Notes: generated by a model from the letters alone, not told the origin. Shown: positions 30,143 through 39,662, numbered from the stretch's first letter. The stretch: 64,000 bases of DNA from Pseudomonas sp. MM211 (GCF_020386635.1 NZ_CP081942.1:1426001-1490000); one strand, 5' to 3'. Numbers and translations: made by a program.

Positions 30143-30598
30143 ATGTCGGCTCCCATGCCTCAAAATTCCCGCCCCTGGCTGCCGTTCTGTGTGGCCGTCG
30201 TCGTGGCTACGCTGCTCGGCAGCATCGTCCAGACCCAGTTCAATCTCGCCGCGTTGCAACAGCTCGGCGCCAGTATCTCCATGGGCGTGCGCATGCAGGC
30301 CACCCTGCACGATCTGCTGGGCTTCAGCCCTACGTTCGCCGCACTGGTCATCGCTTCGTTCATCATTGCACTGCCTTTGGCTGCCTGGTTTGCGCCTGCT
30401 CTGGGCGCGCTGCGCTGGTTGGTGTTCCTGCTCGCCGGCGCCTTGGCGGTCTGGTTGGCGTTGTGTGTGGCCAATGCCGTGGCACCCATGCCGACGCTGA
30501 TCGGCGCTAACCGTACCCTGGCCGGCACCGCGGCACTGATGGTTTGCGGCAGCCTGGGTAGCCTGGCCTTCGCCCGCTTTAGCGGTGCTGGCCGTTGA
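30143..30598 (+). CDS. Hypothetical four-helix inner-membrane protein
   Basis: A 151-residue protein of unknown function. Four hydrophobic segments are visible: WLPFCVAVVVATLLGSIV, SPTFAALVIASFIIALPLAA, LRWLVFLLAGALAVWLALCV and the C-terminal LAGTAALMVCGSLGSLAF. A polar loop of about 35 residues separates the first two (NLAALQQLGASISMGVRMQ). The start is uncertain: ATG at 30143, or at 30155 with AGGA 11 bases away. It ends 27 bp before the likely start of the sugar dehydrogenase gene (its stop overlaps an earlier in-frame ATG of that gene), so the two are probably cotranscribed. Confidence 0.75.
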   Translation: MSAPMPQNSRPWLPFCVAVVVATLLGSIVQTQFNLAALQQLGASISMGVRMQATLHDLLGFSPTFAALVIASFIIALPLAAWFAPALGALRWLVFLLAGALAVWLALCVANAVAPMPTLIGANRTLAGTAALMVCGSLGSLAFARFSGAGR

Positions 30599-30624
30599 TG
30601 ATCTTTCCTCGAATCAAAGGTGTG

Positions 30625-31713
30625 ATGTTGAAAGCTGTCCTGCTGATGCTGGGCCTTTGCGCAGGTGCTCTGGCCCATGCCGATTACCGGATCGAAACTG
30701 TCACTGGCGGTCTCGAGCATCCCTGGTCGCTGGCCTTCCTGCCCGATGGCCGCATGCTGGTTACCGAGCGTACCGGGCAACTGCGCCTGATCGATGCCCA
30801 GGGCAAGCTGCAGGCCGAGCCGATCAAGGGCATGCCGACGCCCTTCGTCGCCACTCAGGCTGGCTTGATGGAGGTGGTGCTGGATCCTGCGTTCGCCAAC
30901 GATCCCTGGATCTACCTGAGCTATGCCCATGGTGATATCGACGCCAACAACACGCGACTGGCGCGGGCTCGCCTGGTCGATGGCGAATTGCGCGACTTCG
31001 AGGTGCTGTTCACCGCCCAGCCGGCCAAGGCCGGCGCTTCGCACTACGGCGGGCGGATCGCCTTTCTGCCCGACGAGACCCTGGTGTTGACCCTGGGAGA
31101 CGGCTTCGACTGGCGCGAGCAGGCGCAGAATCCGGCCAATCACCTGGGCAAAACGGTGCGCTTGAACCGTGACGGCAGCATTCCCGAAGACAATCCGCTG
31201 CGCGGTCAGCCCGGTGCTGCCGAAGAGATCTACAGCCTGGGGCACCGCAACGTGCAGGGCATCGTCTATGACAGCAGTCGCAAGCGGTTGTACAGCCACG
31301 AGCACGGCCCCAAGGGCGGCGACGAGCTGAATCTGATCCAGGCTGGCGGCAATTACGGTTGGCCGCTGACCTCCTTCGGCGTCGATTACACCGGGGCCAT
31401 GGTCACGCCATTCACCGAGCTGCCGGGCTATCTGCCGCCGCAGTTGCACTGGACGCCATCGGTAGCACCCTCCGGGCTGGCGCTTTACACCGGTGACCGT
31501 TTCCCGCACTGGAAGGGCGACCTGTTCGTCTCCACCCTGGCGGAAAAGAGCGTACGCCGAGTGCGCCTGGACAAAGGGCGTCTGGCCGGTGAAGACGTGC
31601 TGTTTCTGGAGCTCGAAGAGCGCATCCGTGGCGTCTACGATGGGCCTGACGGTGCCTTGTACCTGCTTACGGATAACGCCGAAGGCCGGCTATTGCGGGT
31701 CGTGCCCCTGTAG
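30625..31713 (+). CDS. PQQ-dependent aldose sugar dehydrogenase (YliI/Asd type)
   Basis: A 362-residue periplasmic six-bladed beta-propeller oxidoreductase that oxidises aldoses with PQQ as cofactor. It has a signal peptide (MLKAVLLMLGLCAGALAHAD). The family opening is YRIETVTGGLEHPWSLAFLP followed by DGRMLVTERTGQLRL; then come GGRIAFLPDETLVLTLGDGF, YSLGHRNVQGIVYD and HEHGPKGGDELNLIQAGGNY, which carry catalytic and PQQ/calcium ligands. The start at 30625 is preferred because AAAGGTG precedes it and it begins the signal peptide; ATG at 30598, overlapping the upstream stop, is the alternative. Confidence 0.88.
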   Translation: MLKAVLLMLGLCAGALAHADYRIETVTGGLEHPWSLAFLPDGRMLVTERTGQLRLIDAQGKLQAEPIKGMPTPFVATQAGLMEVVLDPAFANDPWIYLSYAHGDIDANNTRLARARLVDGELRDFEVLFTAQPAKAGASHYGGRIAFLPDETLVLTLGDGFDWREQAQNPANHLGKTVRLNRDGSIPEDNPLRGQPGAAEEIYSLGHRNVQGIVYDSSRKRLYSHEHGPKGGDELNLIQAGGNYGWPLTSFGVDYTGAMVTPFTELPGYLPPQLHWTPSVAPSGLALYTGDRFPHWKGDLFVSTLAEKSVRRVRLDKGRLAGEDVLFLELEERIRGVYDGPDGALYLLTDNAEGRLLRVVPL

Positions 31714-31755
31714 GTTGAGGCATAATTCGCCGCCAGCCCAGATGCGTGAACCGTC

Positions 31756-32262
31756 ATGACACCACTGAAGTATCTCCAGGGTTATCCCGTCTCTTTGCAG
31801 GATCAGGTGCGTCAGATGATCGCCGGCGAGCGCCTGGGCGATTACCTGGCGCAGCGTTATGAGGGCCGCCACGCGATCCAGAGCGACAAGGCGCTATACG
31901 CCTACGTCATGGCGCTCAAGCAGGAGCACTTGAAGAACGCACCGGCCATCGACAAGGTGCTGTTCGACAATCGCCTCGATCTGACCCATCGTGCCCTCGG
32001 CCTGCACACCACCATCTCCCGGGTGCAAGGCGGCAAGCTCAAGGCCAAGAAAGAGATCCGCGTTGCCTCGCTGTTTCGCGACGCCGCACCGCAGTTTCTG
32101 CAGATGATCGTGGTGCACGAACTGGCGCACTTGAAGGAAAGCGACCACAACAAGGCGTTCTACAAACTCTGCGAGTACATGCTGCCGGACTACCAGCAAC
32201 TGGAGTTCGACCTGCGTCTGTACCTGACCTGGCGCGATCTGCAGTCCAATCCCCCGAGCTGA
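31756..32262 (+). CDS. YgjP-like metallopeptidase domain protein
   Basis: A 168-residue protein of the YgjP/WLM zinc-metallopeptidase group. The zinc site is VVHELAHLKESDHNKAFYKL (about 125-144), giving HExxH plus a third His, and the C-terminus is LRLYLTWRDL as in the family. An N-terminal helical part (LKYLQGYPVSLQDQVRQMIA) precedes it. No signal peptide, so cytoplasmic. Substrates are not known. It sits 42 bp after the sugar dehydrogenase and may be cotranscribed, without an obvious functional link. Confidence 0.85.
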   Translation: MTPLKYLQGYPVSLQDQVRQMIAGERLGDYLAQRYEGRHAIQSDKALYAYVMALKQEHLKNAPAIDKVLFDNRLDLTHRALGLHTTISRVQGGKLKAKKEIRVASLFRDAAPQFLQMIVVHELAHLKESDHNKAFYKLCEYMLPDYQQLEFDLRLYLTWRDLQSNPPS

Positions 32263-32277
32263 ATCCTTTGGCGCTGG

Positions 32278-32763
32278 TCAATGCGCCGCGATGATTTCGT
32301 GATGCTGTATGCGCCCGGCGATTTGCAGCTCGATCTCATCACCGGGATGGCGCCCCAGCAGGCGCTGGCCGAGTGGCGCGTTGGGGCTGAGCACGAGGAT
32401 TTCCCGCTGTTCCATGCGTACCTTGATGGCTGCACCATCCGGGCCGAGGAACAGCCACTGCTCACGGCCATCCTCGTCAGCCAACAACACCAGAGCGGCA
32501 AGGCGGATACCCAATGCCTGGTCGTAGGGGCGCAACTGCAACTGCCGCCAGGCCCGCAGGCTCTGGCCGATTTCCTCCACCCGGCGTGCCTGGCCGGCAG
32601 CCAGGTAGGCCGCCTCCAGACCCAGAGTGTCGTACTTGTTTTCCGCGATGTTCTCTTCGTGGGTCGCCGTTTCGTGGGCGACCCGCGCTGCCTGTTCGGC
32701 GGCCAGCAGGTCGGCAGTCAGTTGCTCGATGACCTGCTGGACGATGGGTTGCTTATCCATCAT
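32278..32763 (-). CDS. GreA/GreB-like coiled-coil protein coupled to yccS
   Basis: A 161-residue protein with a GreA/GreB layout. The N-terminal helical hairpin-like region is QLTADLLAAEQAARVAHETA through YLAAGQARRVEEIG. It is followed by an FKBP-like C-terminal domain ending LSPNAPLGQRLLGRHPGDEI, the GreA-family 'SPLGRALLGKKVGDE' pattern. True Gre factors rescue backtracked RNA polymerase using acidic residues at the coiled-coil tip; here the tip region is EENIAENKYD, so acidic residues exist but activity is uncertain. It overlaps the yccS stop codon (ATGA), indicating cotranscription and coupling. The start could also be the second Met. Confidence 0.75.
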   Translation of the reverse strand: MMDKQPIVQQVIEQLTADLLAAEQAARVAHETATHEENIAENKYDTLGLEAAYLAAGQARRVEEIGQSLRAWRQLQLRPYDQALGIRLAALVLLADEDGREQWLFLGPDGAAIKVRMEQREILVLSPNAPLGQRLLGRHPGDEIELQIAGRIQHHEIIAAH

Positions 32764-34943
32764 GCAGCCGCCTTGGGACGATTCTTCAGCAGGTGAACGG
32801 CCAGCGTGCGCAACGGGGCGAGCTGCCGAGCGATCAGTGACAACTGGGTCTGTACCAGCCGCTGCGCATCCTCCAGCTCTTCCGGGATCTGCTCAAGGGC
32901 TGTGGCGAGGTGTTCCTCGCTGTCGCTCTGAATGGCTATCGGGCTTTGTTCGTTGAGGCCGCGAGCGATCTCGTCGAGGCTTTCGGCGATGCGCCCGGCG
33001 CTACTCAGCAGCTCGCTTTGCTCATCCGCCAGCAGGGCTTCACCACGGTGCGCGCCGAGGCCCGAGAGGTAGCTGAGCAGGGTGTGCGAGAGCACCAGAA
33101 AGCGGAAGCCGATGTCCGCTTCCTTACGGAAATGCCCGGGCTCCATGAGCATGTTGCCAAGGGTGGTGGACAGCGCTGCATCAGCGTTGTGGGCGTTGCG
33201 ACGGGCCAGGCGGTAGGCGAGGTCGTCGCGCTTGCCCTCGGCGTACTGGCGAATGATCTGCCTCAGGTAGGTGCTGTTGCAGCTCAGGGTGTTGGCGACC
33301 ACGCGATTCAGGCGACGGCCCTGCCAGTCCGGCAGGATCAGAAATACCGCGAGGCCGGCGATCAGGCTACCGAGCAGGGTATCGAACAGGCGCGGCAGGA
33401 TCAGCCCGTAGCCGTCGCCCACCTGGTTGAAGCAGAACAGCACCAGCAGGGTGATGGCCGCCGTTGCCACGGTGTAGCGGCTGGAGCGGGTGGCGAAGAA
33501 CACCACGCCGGCTGCGACGGCGAAGAACGCCTGGATCAGCGGGGCCGGGAACAGGTCGATCAGTGCCCAGCCAAGCAGCAGGCCGAGCACGGTGCCGATG
33601 ATGCGCTGCACCAGCTTCATCCGCGTTGCACCGTAGTTCGGCTGACAGACGAACAGGGTGGTCAGCAGAATCCAGTAGCCCTGGGTGGGGTGAATCCAGT
33701 GCAGCACGCCGTAACCGGCGGCCAGGGCGATGGACAGGCGCAGGGCATGGCGGAACAGCAGTGACGTGGGGGTGAGCTGCAGGCGGATGCGTTCCCATAC
33801 GTCACGCAGCGATTGTGGCTCGCGGTCGAGCAGGGAACTGTCCTGTTCCTCGGCCAGAGCATCGGGGTTGCTGGCGCTGCCCAGCAGGCGGTCGAGGGTG
33901 CCGAGGTTGCCCGCCAAGGCGCCGAGCGAGCGCAGCAGGTGCCGCCAGGCCGGGTTGCTCTGGATACGCAGGTGCTCCAGCGAGGCCTGCAGATCGGCCA
34001 GGGCCTGACCGTGCTGCTCGCCATACTCGAACGGCTGACGCAGCTCGATGGCCTGGGCCAGGGCGTGGCAAGCCTTGCCATGCAGGCGCAGCAGGCGCTG
34101 ACAGCGGAACATCACGTCGCTGTGGAAGAACGCTTCGGCCAGGGCGTTGTACGGATAGTGCGAGGAGCTGGCGCGCTCGTGGATGTCCTGGGCGAGAAAG
34201 TACAGCTTCAGGTAGCGACTGACTTTCGGCCCTGGGCGGCCGTTGCCGACCCGATGAAGGATGATTTCCTTGGTCGCGTTGAGTGCCGCCACCACGCGCC
34301 CGTTCTGCTTGGCGAGAGCCAGGCGGCGGGCTTCCACGTCGAGCTGGCGCAAGGGTTCGAACAGCGCCGCCTTGAGTTTGAGGTACAGGCCCAGTTCCCG
34401 GAACAACCGCGCCAGGCTGTGCTGCACCGGCTGATGGGCGAACAATGCGTGCCACATCACCGACAGCACGCCGTACCAGGCGGCGCCAGCGACCAGCAGC
34501 AACGGTTCCAGCCACAGCCCGGCGATGCCGCCGCGCTGCTCCACGCCGATCATGCTGTACACGGCGAGGATCAGCGTCGCCGAGCCGAGCGTCGCGAAGC
34601 GTTCTCCCAGGGCGCCCAGCATGGTCAGAGAGAACGCCGACAGGGCCAGGGCGCTGACGAACAGCCAGGGGTAGGGAAACAGGAACTCCACCGTATAGGC
34701 CGCAGCGCTGAAGCAGCCCAGCGTTACCAGCAGCGCGGTCAGGCGGCCCTGCCAGCTGTCGTCGGTTTCCGCCAGGGCGCTGGCGATCACTCCGAGGAAC
34801 AGCGGGATCAGGCTGTGCATCCAGCCCTGGTACCAGCACAGCGCCAGGCTGCCGCCCAGGGCGATGAACACCCGCAGGCTGTAGCTGAACTTGTCCATTG
34901 CCCAGAGACGACGCAGGGAGTGGCGCAGGGAGGGGGACGACAT
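32760..34943 (-). CDS. yccS: YccS/YhfK-family inner-membrane protein (FUSC fold)
   Basis: A 727-residue membrane protein, matching E. coli YccS in length. It has two blocks of hydrophobic helices (about residues 15-160, starting KFSYSLRVFIALGGSLALCW, and about 395-520, starting RLSIALAAGYGVLHWIHPTQ) separated by a large soluble domain, with a helical C-terminal tail. The conserved FUSC piece GYWILLTTLFVCQPNYGATR is present. FUSC proteins are related to aromatic-acid exporters (AaeB), but YccS itself has no settled function. The start at 34943 (MSSPSLRHSLRRLWAMDKFS) agrees with Pseudomonas relatives as I recall them; 34898 is an alternative. Confidence 0.87.
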   Translation of the reverse strand: MSSPSLRHSLRRLWAMDKFSYSLRVFIALGGSLALCWYQGWMHSLIPLFLGVIASALAETDDSWQGRLTALLVTLGCFSAAAYTVEFLFPYPWLFVSALALSAFSLTMLGALGERFATLGSATLILAVYSMIGVEQRGGIAGLWLEPLLLVAGAAWYGVLSVMWHALFAHQPVQHSLARLFRELGLYLKLKAALFEPLRQLDVEARRLALAKQNGRVVAALNATKEIILHRVGNGRPGPKVSRYLKLYFLAQDIHERASSSHYPYNALAEAFFHSDVMFRCQRLLRLHGKACHALAQAIELRQPFEYGEQHGQALADLQASLEHLRIQSNPAWRHLLRSLGALAGNLGTLDRLLGSASNPDALAEEQDSSLLDREPQSLRDVWERIRLQLTPTSLLFRHALRLSIALAAGYGVLHWIHPTQGYWILLTTLFVCQPNYGATRMKLVQRIIGTVLGLLLGWALIDLFPAPLIQAFFAVAAGVVFFATRSSRYTVATAAITLLVLFCFNQVGDGYGLILPRLFDTLLGSLIAGLAVFLILPDWQGRRLNRVVANTLSCNSTYLRQIIRQYAEGKRDDLAYRLARRNAHNADAALSTTLGNMLMEPGHFRKEADIGFRFLVLSHTLLSYLSGLGAHRGEALLADEQSELLSSAGRIAESLDEIARGLNEQSPIAIQSDSEEHLATALEQIPEELEDAQRLVQTQLSLIARQLAPLRTLAVHLLKNRPKAAA

Positions 34944-35218
34944 CCGGGTTAGCGACCTCACGATTGAATGGGCTGGGCCGCAGCCATCAGCATACGGCGC
35001 TTCGATTGTGCCTCGCTTGGAGTGTGCAGGACGAGAGGCGGTTCGCGCCATGTGCGTAAAAGTATCGCTGGCGGCCACGTTGCTGGCAGGCATGCTGGAC
35101 GACTCCAGCGCCTGGCAGGTCACCGGGCCTGAACTCTGCGCGGGTGGCCCGGCTCCAAGTTCTACCCATTGCAATCGGCAGTTGCAGAGCAGCTGCGCCC
35201 GATCGAAAGGAGTGCCCC

Positions 35219-35896
35219 ATGATCGACCTCCATTACTGGACGACCCCCAACGGCCACAAGATCAGCATCTTTCTCGAGGAAAGCGGCCTGGACTACAACG
35301 TGCATCCGGTGAATATCGGTACCGGCCAGCAGTTCGAGCCGGCATTCCTGAAAATCTCGCCGAACAATCGGATTCCGGCCATCGTCGACAACAACCCCAG
35401 TGATGGTGGTGAGCCGATCTCGGTGTTCGAGTCCGGCGCGATTCTCGAGTACCTGGCCGACAAGGTCGGGCGGTTCATGCCGCTGCAGCCGCGGCTGCGC
35501 GTTCAGGTTCAGCAATGGCTGCACTGGCAGATGGGCGGCCTGGGGCCGATGGCCGGGCAGAATCATCACTTCGTGCGTTTCGCACCTGAGGAGATTCCTT
35601 ACGCCATCGACCGCTACGTCAAGGAGACCGCCCGCCTGTACGGTGTTCTGGATCGTCAGCTCGAAGGTCAGGAATACGTGGCCGGCGATTATTCGATAGC
35701 GGACATCGCCATCTACCCTTGGGCCAAAGGCTGGGAGCTGCAGCGTCAGCGTCTCGAAGACTTCCCCAACATGGCCGCCTGGCTGGCGCGGATGGGCAAC
35801 CGCTCTGCGGTGCAGCGTGCCTATCAGGTCGCCGAGGCGATTTCCCAGCGCCCCGAAGAAGTGCTCAGCAGCGGAGCGCGCAAAGCGCTGTTCTGA
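35219..35896 (+). CDS. Glutathione S-transferase family protein (YfcG/YghU type)
   Basis: A 225-residue two-domain protein of the Nu/Ure2p-like GST group, several of which act as glutathione-dependent disulfide-bond oxidoreductases. The thioredoxin-like N-domain begins MIDLHYWTTPNGHKISIFLE, has the cis-Pro segment NRIPAIVD and the glutathione Glu-Ser pair in ISVFESGAILEYLA. The helical C-domain has WLHWQMGGLGPMAGQNHHF and YSIADIAIYPWAKGW. AAAGGAG stands before the ATG at 35219. Monocistronic between yccS (divergent) and the GGDEF/EAL gene (convergent). Confidence 0.9.
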   Translation: MIDLHYWTTPNGHKISIFLEESGLDYNVHPVNIGTGQQFEPAFLKISPNNRIPAIVDNNPSDGGEPISVFESGAILEYLADKVGRFMPLQPRLRVQVQQWLHWQMGGLGPMAGQNHHFVRFAPEEIPYAIDRYVKETARLYGVLDRQLEGQEYVAGDYSIADIAIYPWAKGWELQRQRLEDFPNMAAWLARMGNRSAVQRAYQVAEAISQRPEEVLSSGARKALF

Positions 35897-35949
35897 GTCT
35901 GCCAGTGGTGAGCCCTGCTCTATCGGCTGGGCTCACTGGTGACGCATCG

Positions 35950-38211
35950 CTACTCCAGGTTCAGCGCGTCGGCGGGTACGGGGTGGCCGATGAAGTATCC
36001 CTGGGCATAGTCGCAACCGAGCTGGCGCAGGTAATCCTGCTGTTCACCGCGCTCAATGCCTTCGGCGAGCACCTTCATTTCCATGCTGTGGGCGAGGGCG
36101 ATGACCGCGCGGGTGATCGCCCGGTCGTCCTTGTCATGGGGCAGGCCGGCGACGAAGCTTTGGTCGAGCTTGAGCTTTTGCACCGGCAGGCGCTTGAGGC
36201 GTGCCAGTGAGCTGTAACCGGTGCCGAAGTCGTCGATGGCCAGGCGTACACCCAGGCTGCGCAAACGCTCGAGCAGCGCCTGGGCCTGATCCGGGTCGTC
36301 CATCACTGCGCTCTCGGTCACTTCCAGTTCCAGGCATTCGGCTGGCAGCCCGGTGTCGGCGAGCACCTGAGCAACGCGTTGATCGAGTTCGCCACGGCTG
36401 AACAGGCGACTGGAAATGTTCACTGCGACGAACTGCAGGGCACTGCCCGCGGCGCGCCAACTGACCATCTGCCGACAGGCGTGTTCTAGCACCCAGGCAT
36501 CGATGGCGTTGATCATACCGCTGTCCTCGGCGATCGGAATGAACTCGCCCGGCGGTACCAAGCCACGCTGCGGATGCTGCCAGCGCACCAGCGCCTCGAC
36601 CCCGATCATGCGCCCGTCAGCCAGGCAGCGCAGCGGCTGGTAATGCACGCGCAGCTCGTCGTTGTCGATCGCGTGGCGCATGCCGGCGATCAGCTCCACC
36701 CGGTGTCGGGCGTATTCGGTCTGTTCCTGATCATAGAAGGCGAAGCCTTCGCGCCCGCTGCTCTTGGCCTTGAACAACGCCGAATCCACGTTGCGCAGCA
36801 CCTGCTCGACGGTTTTCGCGTCATCCGGATACAGGCAGATACCGATACTGGCGGAAATGAACAGCTCCTGCCCATCGAGCATGAACGGCTCGTTTAGACA
36901 GTCGATCAGCCGTTGCGCCAGGTGAGCGGCCTGCTCGGTCTGCTTGCAGTCTTCGCTGAGCAGGCCGAACTCGTCACCGCCCAGGCGCGCCAGCGTGGTG
37001 CCCTTGCCGAGCTGGCTGGCCAGGCGTTCGCCGGTGGCCTTGAGCAGCAGATCACCGACGTTATGGCCGAGGCTTTCATTGATATGCTTGAAGTGATCCA
37101 AGTCGACCACCAGCACTGCACCTCGATCCGCCTCGCTCTGGGCCCGCTCCAAGGCGTGCTCGACACGTTCTGTGAACAACAGGCGATTGGGCAGGTTGCT
37201 CAGCGGGTCATGGTGGGCGAGGTGATCCAGCTCGTGCTGGGAGTGCTTGAGCACGGTGATGTCGGAGAACACCGCGACGTAATGGCTGACCAGGCCGTTG
37301 TCATCATGAATGGCGCGAATGCACTGCCACTGCGGGTAGATTTCACCGTTCTTGCGGCGGTTCCAGACTTCACCGCTCCAGGTGCCTTGAGTTTGCAGGC
37401 TGTGCCAGAGGTGCTGGTAGAAGGCTGCGTCGTGGCGGCCGGATTTCAGCAGCGTGGGGTGCTTGCCGAGGATTTCCGCTTCGCTGTAGCCGGTGATGCG
37501 GCTGAACGCGGGGTTGATGTGCACGATGTTCTGTCGCGCATCGGTGACCAGCACGCCTTCCTGTGTCGCTTCGAAGACCGCCGCGGCCTGACGCAGGCTG
37601 TCGGCATCGGCGCGTCGTTGGGTGATATCCCTTACGGTGCCGATGAAACGCTCTGGGCGGCCCTGGGCGTCGAGGCGCAAACGGCCGTGGGACATTACCC
37701 ATCGGTAGCTGCCGTCGCGATGGCGCAGGCGGTAGGTATTCTCGTAAGAGGTGTCGCTGGTTGCCTGCATGATGTCGGCGAGCGCGCGCTGGTAATGCTG
37801 CCTGTCGTCAGGATGCAGCAGTTGCATCCACTGCTCGCGATCAGCGCTCAGTTCGCCGTTTTTCATGCCCAGCAGCGCGTGGTAACCGGCGGAGTAATAG
37901 ATGCTCTGGTGGCGCAAATCCCAATCCCACAGGCCATCTTCGGTTGCCGAAAGCGCCAGGCTGAGACGCTCTTCACTCGCCTGCAGGGCTGAGCCGATGC
38001 GGGCCTGCCGTTCGAGATGGCGACGTATCGTCACGTAGAGCAAGGCGCTGGTCAGCAGTACGAAGATCAGGCCTTTCCAGACCTGGATCTGCTCCGTCTG
38101 TCGGACAGTCAGGCCCAGCGACGCCAACAGCATATCGCTGAAGACGATCCACAGCCCGGCTGCCAACAGATAGTTAAAAGTCAGGCGCAATGCGCCTTGG
38201 CGAGTACTCAT
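35950..38211 (-). CDS. PAS-PAS-GGDEF-EAL c-di-GMP signalling protein
   Basis: A 753-residue membrane-linked regulator of cyclic-di-GMP. Order: two N-terminal transmembrane helices (NYLLAAGLWIVFSDML and VWKGLIFVLLTSALLY), a PAS domain with PAC motif (about 75-205), a second PAS (about 210-325), then GGDEF (about 335-490; ARLGGDEFGLLSED, site intact) and EAL (about 505-750; GVEALVRWQHP, with DDFGTGYSSL). Both catalytic signatures are intact, so it could make or break c-di-GMP. The P. aeruginosa gene beside desA (PA0285, as I recall) has the same architecture. It is divergent from desA across 162 bp. Confidence 0.92.
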   Translation of the reverse strand: MSTRQGALRLTFNYLLAAGLWIVFSDMLLASLGLTVRQTEQIQVWKGLIFVLLTSALLYVTIRRHLERQARIGSALQASEERLSLALSATEDGLWDWDLRHQSIYYSAGYHALLGMKNGELSADREQWMQLLHPDDRQHYQRALADIMQATSDTSYENTYRLRHRDGSYRWVMSHGRLRLDAQGRPERFIGTVRDITQRRADADSLRQAAAVFEATQEGVLVTDARQNIVHINPAFSRITGYSEAEILGKHPTLLKSGRHDAAFYQHLWHSLQTQGTWSGEVWNRRKNGEIYPQWQCIRAIHDDNGLVSHYVAVFSDITVLKHSQHELDHLAHHDPLSNLPNRLLFTERVEHALERAQSEADRGAVLVVDLDHFKHINESLGHNVGDLLLKATGERLASQLGKGTTLARLGGDEFGLLSEDCKQTEQAAHLAQRLIDCLNEPFMLDGQELFISASIGICLYPDDAKTVEQVLRNVDSALFKAKSSGREGFAFYDQEQTEYARHRVELIAGMRHAIDNDELRVHYQPLRCLADGRMIGVEALVRWQHPQRGLVPPGEFIPIAEDSGMINAIDAWVLEHACRQMVSWRAAGSALQFVAVNISSRLFSRGELDQRVAQVLADTGLPAECLELEVTESAVMDDPDQAQALLERLRSLGVRLAIDDFGTGYSSLARLKRLPVQKLKLDQSFVAGLPHDKDDRAITRAVIALAHSMEMKVLAEGIERGEQQDYLRQLGCDYAQGYFIGHPVPADALNLE

Positions 38212-38373
38212 AGCGGGTGATTGGGTTCTTTGTTACGGGTAAGGGCGACGGTTGGTGCCACCGTTGTAACATCCTCAGCCAAAAGACCAAGTGGTTTTCC
38301 ACCCGATGATGTTGATAATGCAGGAGTCGGCCATCGGCCGCCGCGTCTTTCCCTGCAAGAGGTACCCCTGCCC

Positions 38374-39558
38374 ATGTGGTACAACGGTTTTCTCGATCTG
38401 TCGGTCTGGCAAGTCATTGTCGTCACCTTGCTGATGACCCACGTCACCATCGTCAGCGTGACGGTCTATCTGCACCGTTACTCGGCGCATCGTTCCCTGG
38501 AACTGCATCCTGCGCTCAAGCATTTCTTCCGTTTCTGGCTGTGGCTGACCACTGCCATGAACACCCGCGAGTGGACGGCCATCCACCGCAAGCACCACGC
38601 CAAGTGTGAGACCGCCGAAGACCCCCACAGCCCGGTGGTGAAAGGGCTGGGCACGGTTATGCGTAAAGGTGCTGAATTGTACGCCGAAGAGGCGAAGAAT
38701 CAGGATACCCTGCGTATCTACGGCAAGAACTGCCCCGATGACTGGGTAGAGCGCAAGGTTTACTCGCGTGTTCCCATGGGCGGTATCGCCCTGATGATGA
38801 TCATCAATGTGGCGCTGTTCGGCGCGCTCGGCCTTACCGTCTGGGCGATCCAGATGATGTGGATTCCGTTCTGGGCCGCCGGTGTCATCAACGGCCTTGG
38901 CCATGCCGTCGGCTATCGCAACTTCGAGTGCCGTGACGCGGCCACCAACCTGGTGCCCTGGGGCATCATCGTGGGCGGCGAAGAGCTGCACAACAACCAC
39001 CATACCTATCCCAACTCGGCCAAGCTGTCGGTCAAGCGCTGGGAGTTCGATATGGGCTGGGCGTGGATACAGCTGTTCAGCTTTCTGCGTCTGGCCAAAG
39101 TACAGCGGGTCGCACCGATCGCGCACCGCGTTCCTGGCAAGGGCGTCCTGGATATGGACACCGCCATGGCGATCCTCAACAACCGCTTCCAGATCATGGC
39201 CCAGTACCGCAAGTTGGTGATCGGCCCGCTGGTCAAGCAGGAGCTGGCCAAGGCTGATGAGTCGGTACGTCATCAGTTCCGCCGCGCCAAGCGGCTGCTA
39301 TCCCGTGAGCCGAGCTTGCTTCAGGATAAGCAGCAGGTGCATATCGATGCGATGCTGGCGCACAGTCAAGCGCTCAAGGTTATCTACGAGAAGCGTTTGG
39401 CGCTGCAGCAGATCTGGGCCAAGACCAGCGCCAATGGCCATGACATGCTCGAAGCGATGAAGCACTGGGTGCAGGACGCCGAAGCCAGTGGCATTCAGTC
39501 CCTTCGTGATTTTGCCGAGCAGCTCAAAACCTACTCGTTGCGCCCCGCCGCAGTGTGA
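38374..39558 (+). CDS. desA: DesA-type fatty-acid delta-9 desaturase
   Basis: A 394-residue integral-membrane di-iron desaturase. Three histidine boxes are visible: HRYSAHRS (about 30), HRKHHAK (about 72) and HNNHHTYP (about 210), between hydrophobic segments such as WQVIVVTLLMTHVTIVSVTV and IALMMIINVALFGALGLTVW. It closely resembles P. aeruginosa DesA (PA0286), which desaturates acyl chains already in membrane phospholipids and adjusts fluidity. The soluble C-terminal third (RAKRLLSREPSLLQDKQQ) is typical of that group. The ATG at 38374 is chosen by family match; the upstream open frame is not conserved. Confidence 0.92.
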   Translation: MWYNGFLDLSVWQVIVVTLLMTHVTIVSVTVYLHRYSAHRSLELHPALKHFFRFWLWLTTAMNTREWTAIHRKHHAKCETAEDPHSPVVKGLGTVMRKGAELYAEEAKNQDTLRIYGKNCPDDWVERKVYSRVPMGGIALMMIINVALFGALGLTVWAIQMMWIPFWAAGVINGLGHAVGYRNFECRDAATNLVPWGIIVGGEELHNNHHTYPNSAKLSVKRWEFDMGWAWIQLFSFLRLAKVQRVAPIAHRVPGKGVLDMDTAMAILNNRFQIMAQYRKLVIGPLVKQELAKADESVRHQFRRAKRLLSREPSLLQDKQQVHIDAMLAHSQALKVIYEKRLALQQIWAKTSANGHDMLEAMKHWVQDAEASGIQSLRDFAEQLKTYSLRPAAV

Positions 39559-39634
39559 CCTAGCGCGCAATCGCGCACGGGGCTTTGAACCGCCCGCAGT
39601 GGCCACGGTCATAGCAGTGACCCGGTTGCCACCT

Positions 39635-39662
39635 AAAAGCCCGCCACATAGCGGGCTTTTTT
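39635..39662 (+). terminator. Intrinsic terminator after desA
   Basis: AAAAGCCCGC/GCGGGCTTTT hairpin with a six-base loop and TTTTTT tail, 76 bp past the desA stop. Confidence 0.9.
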
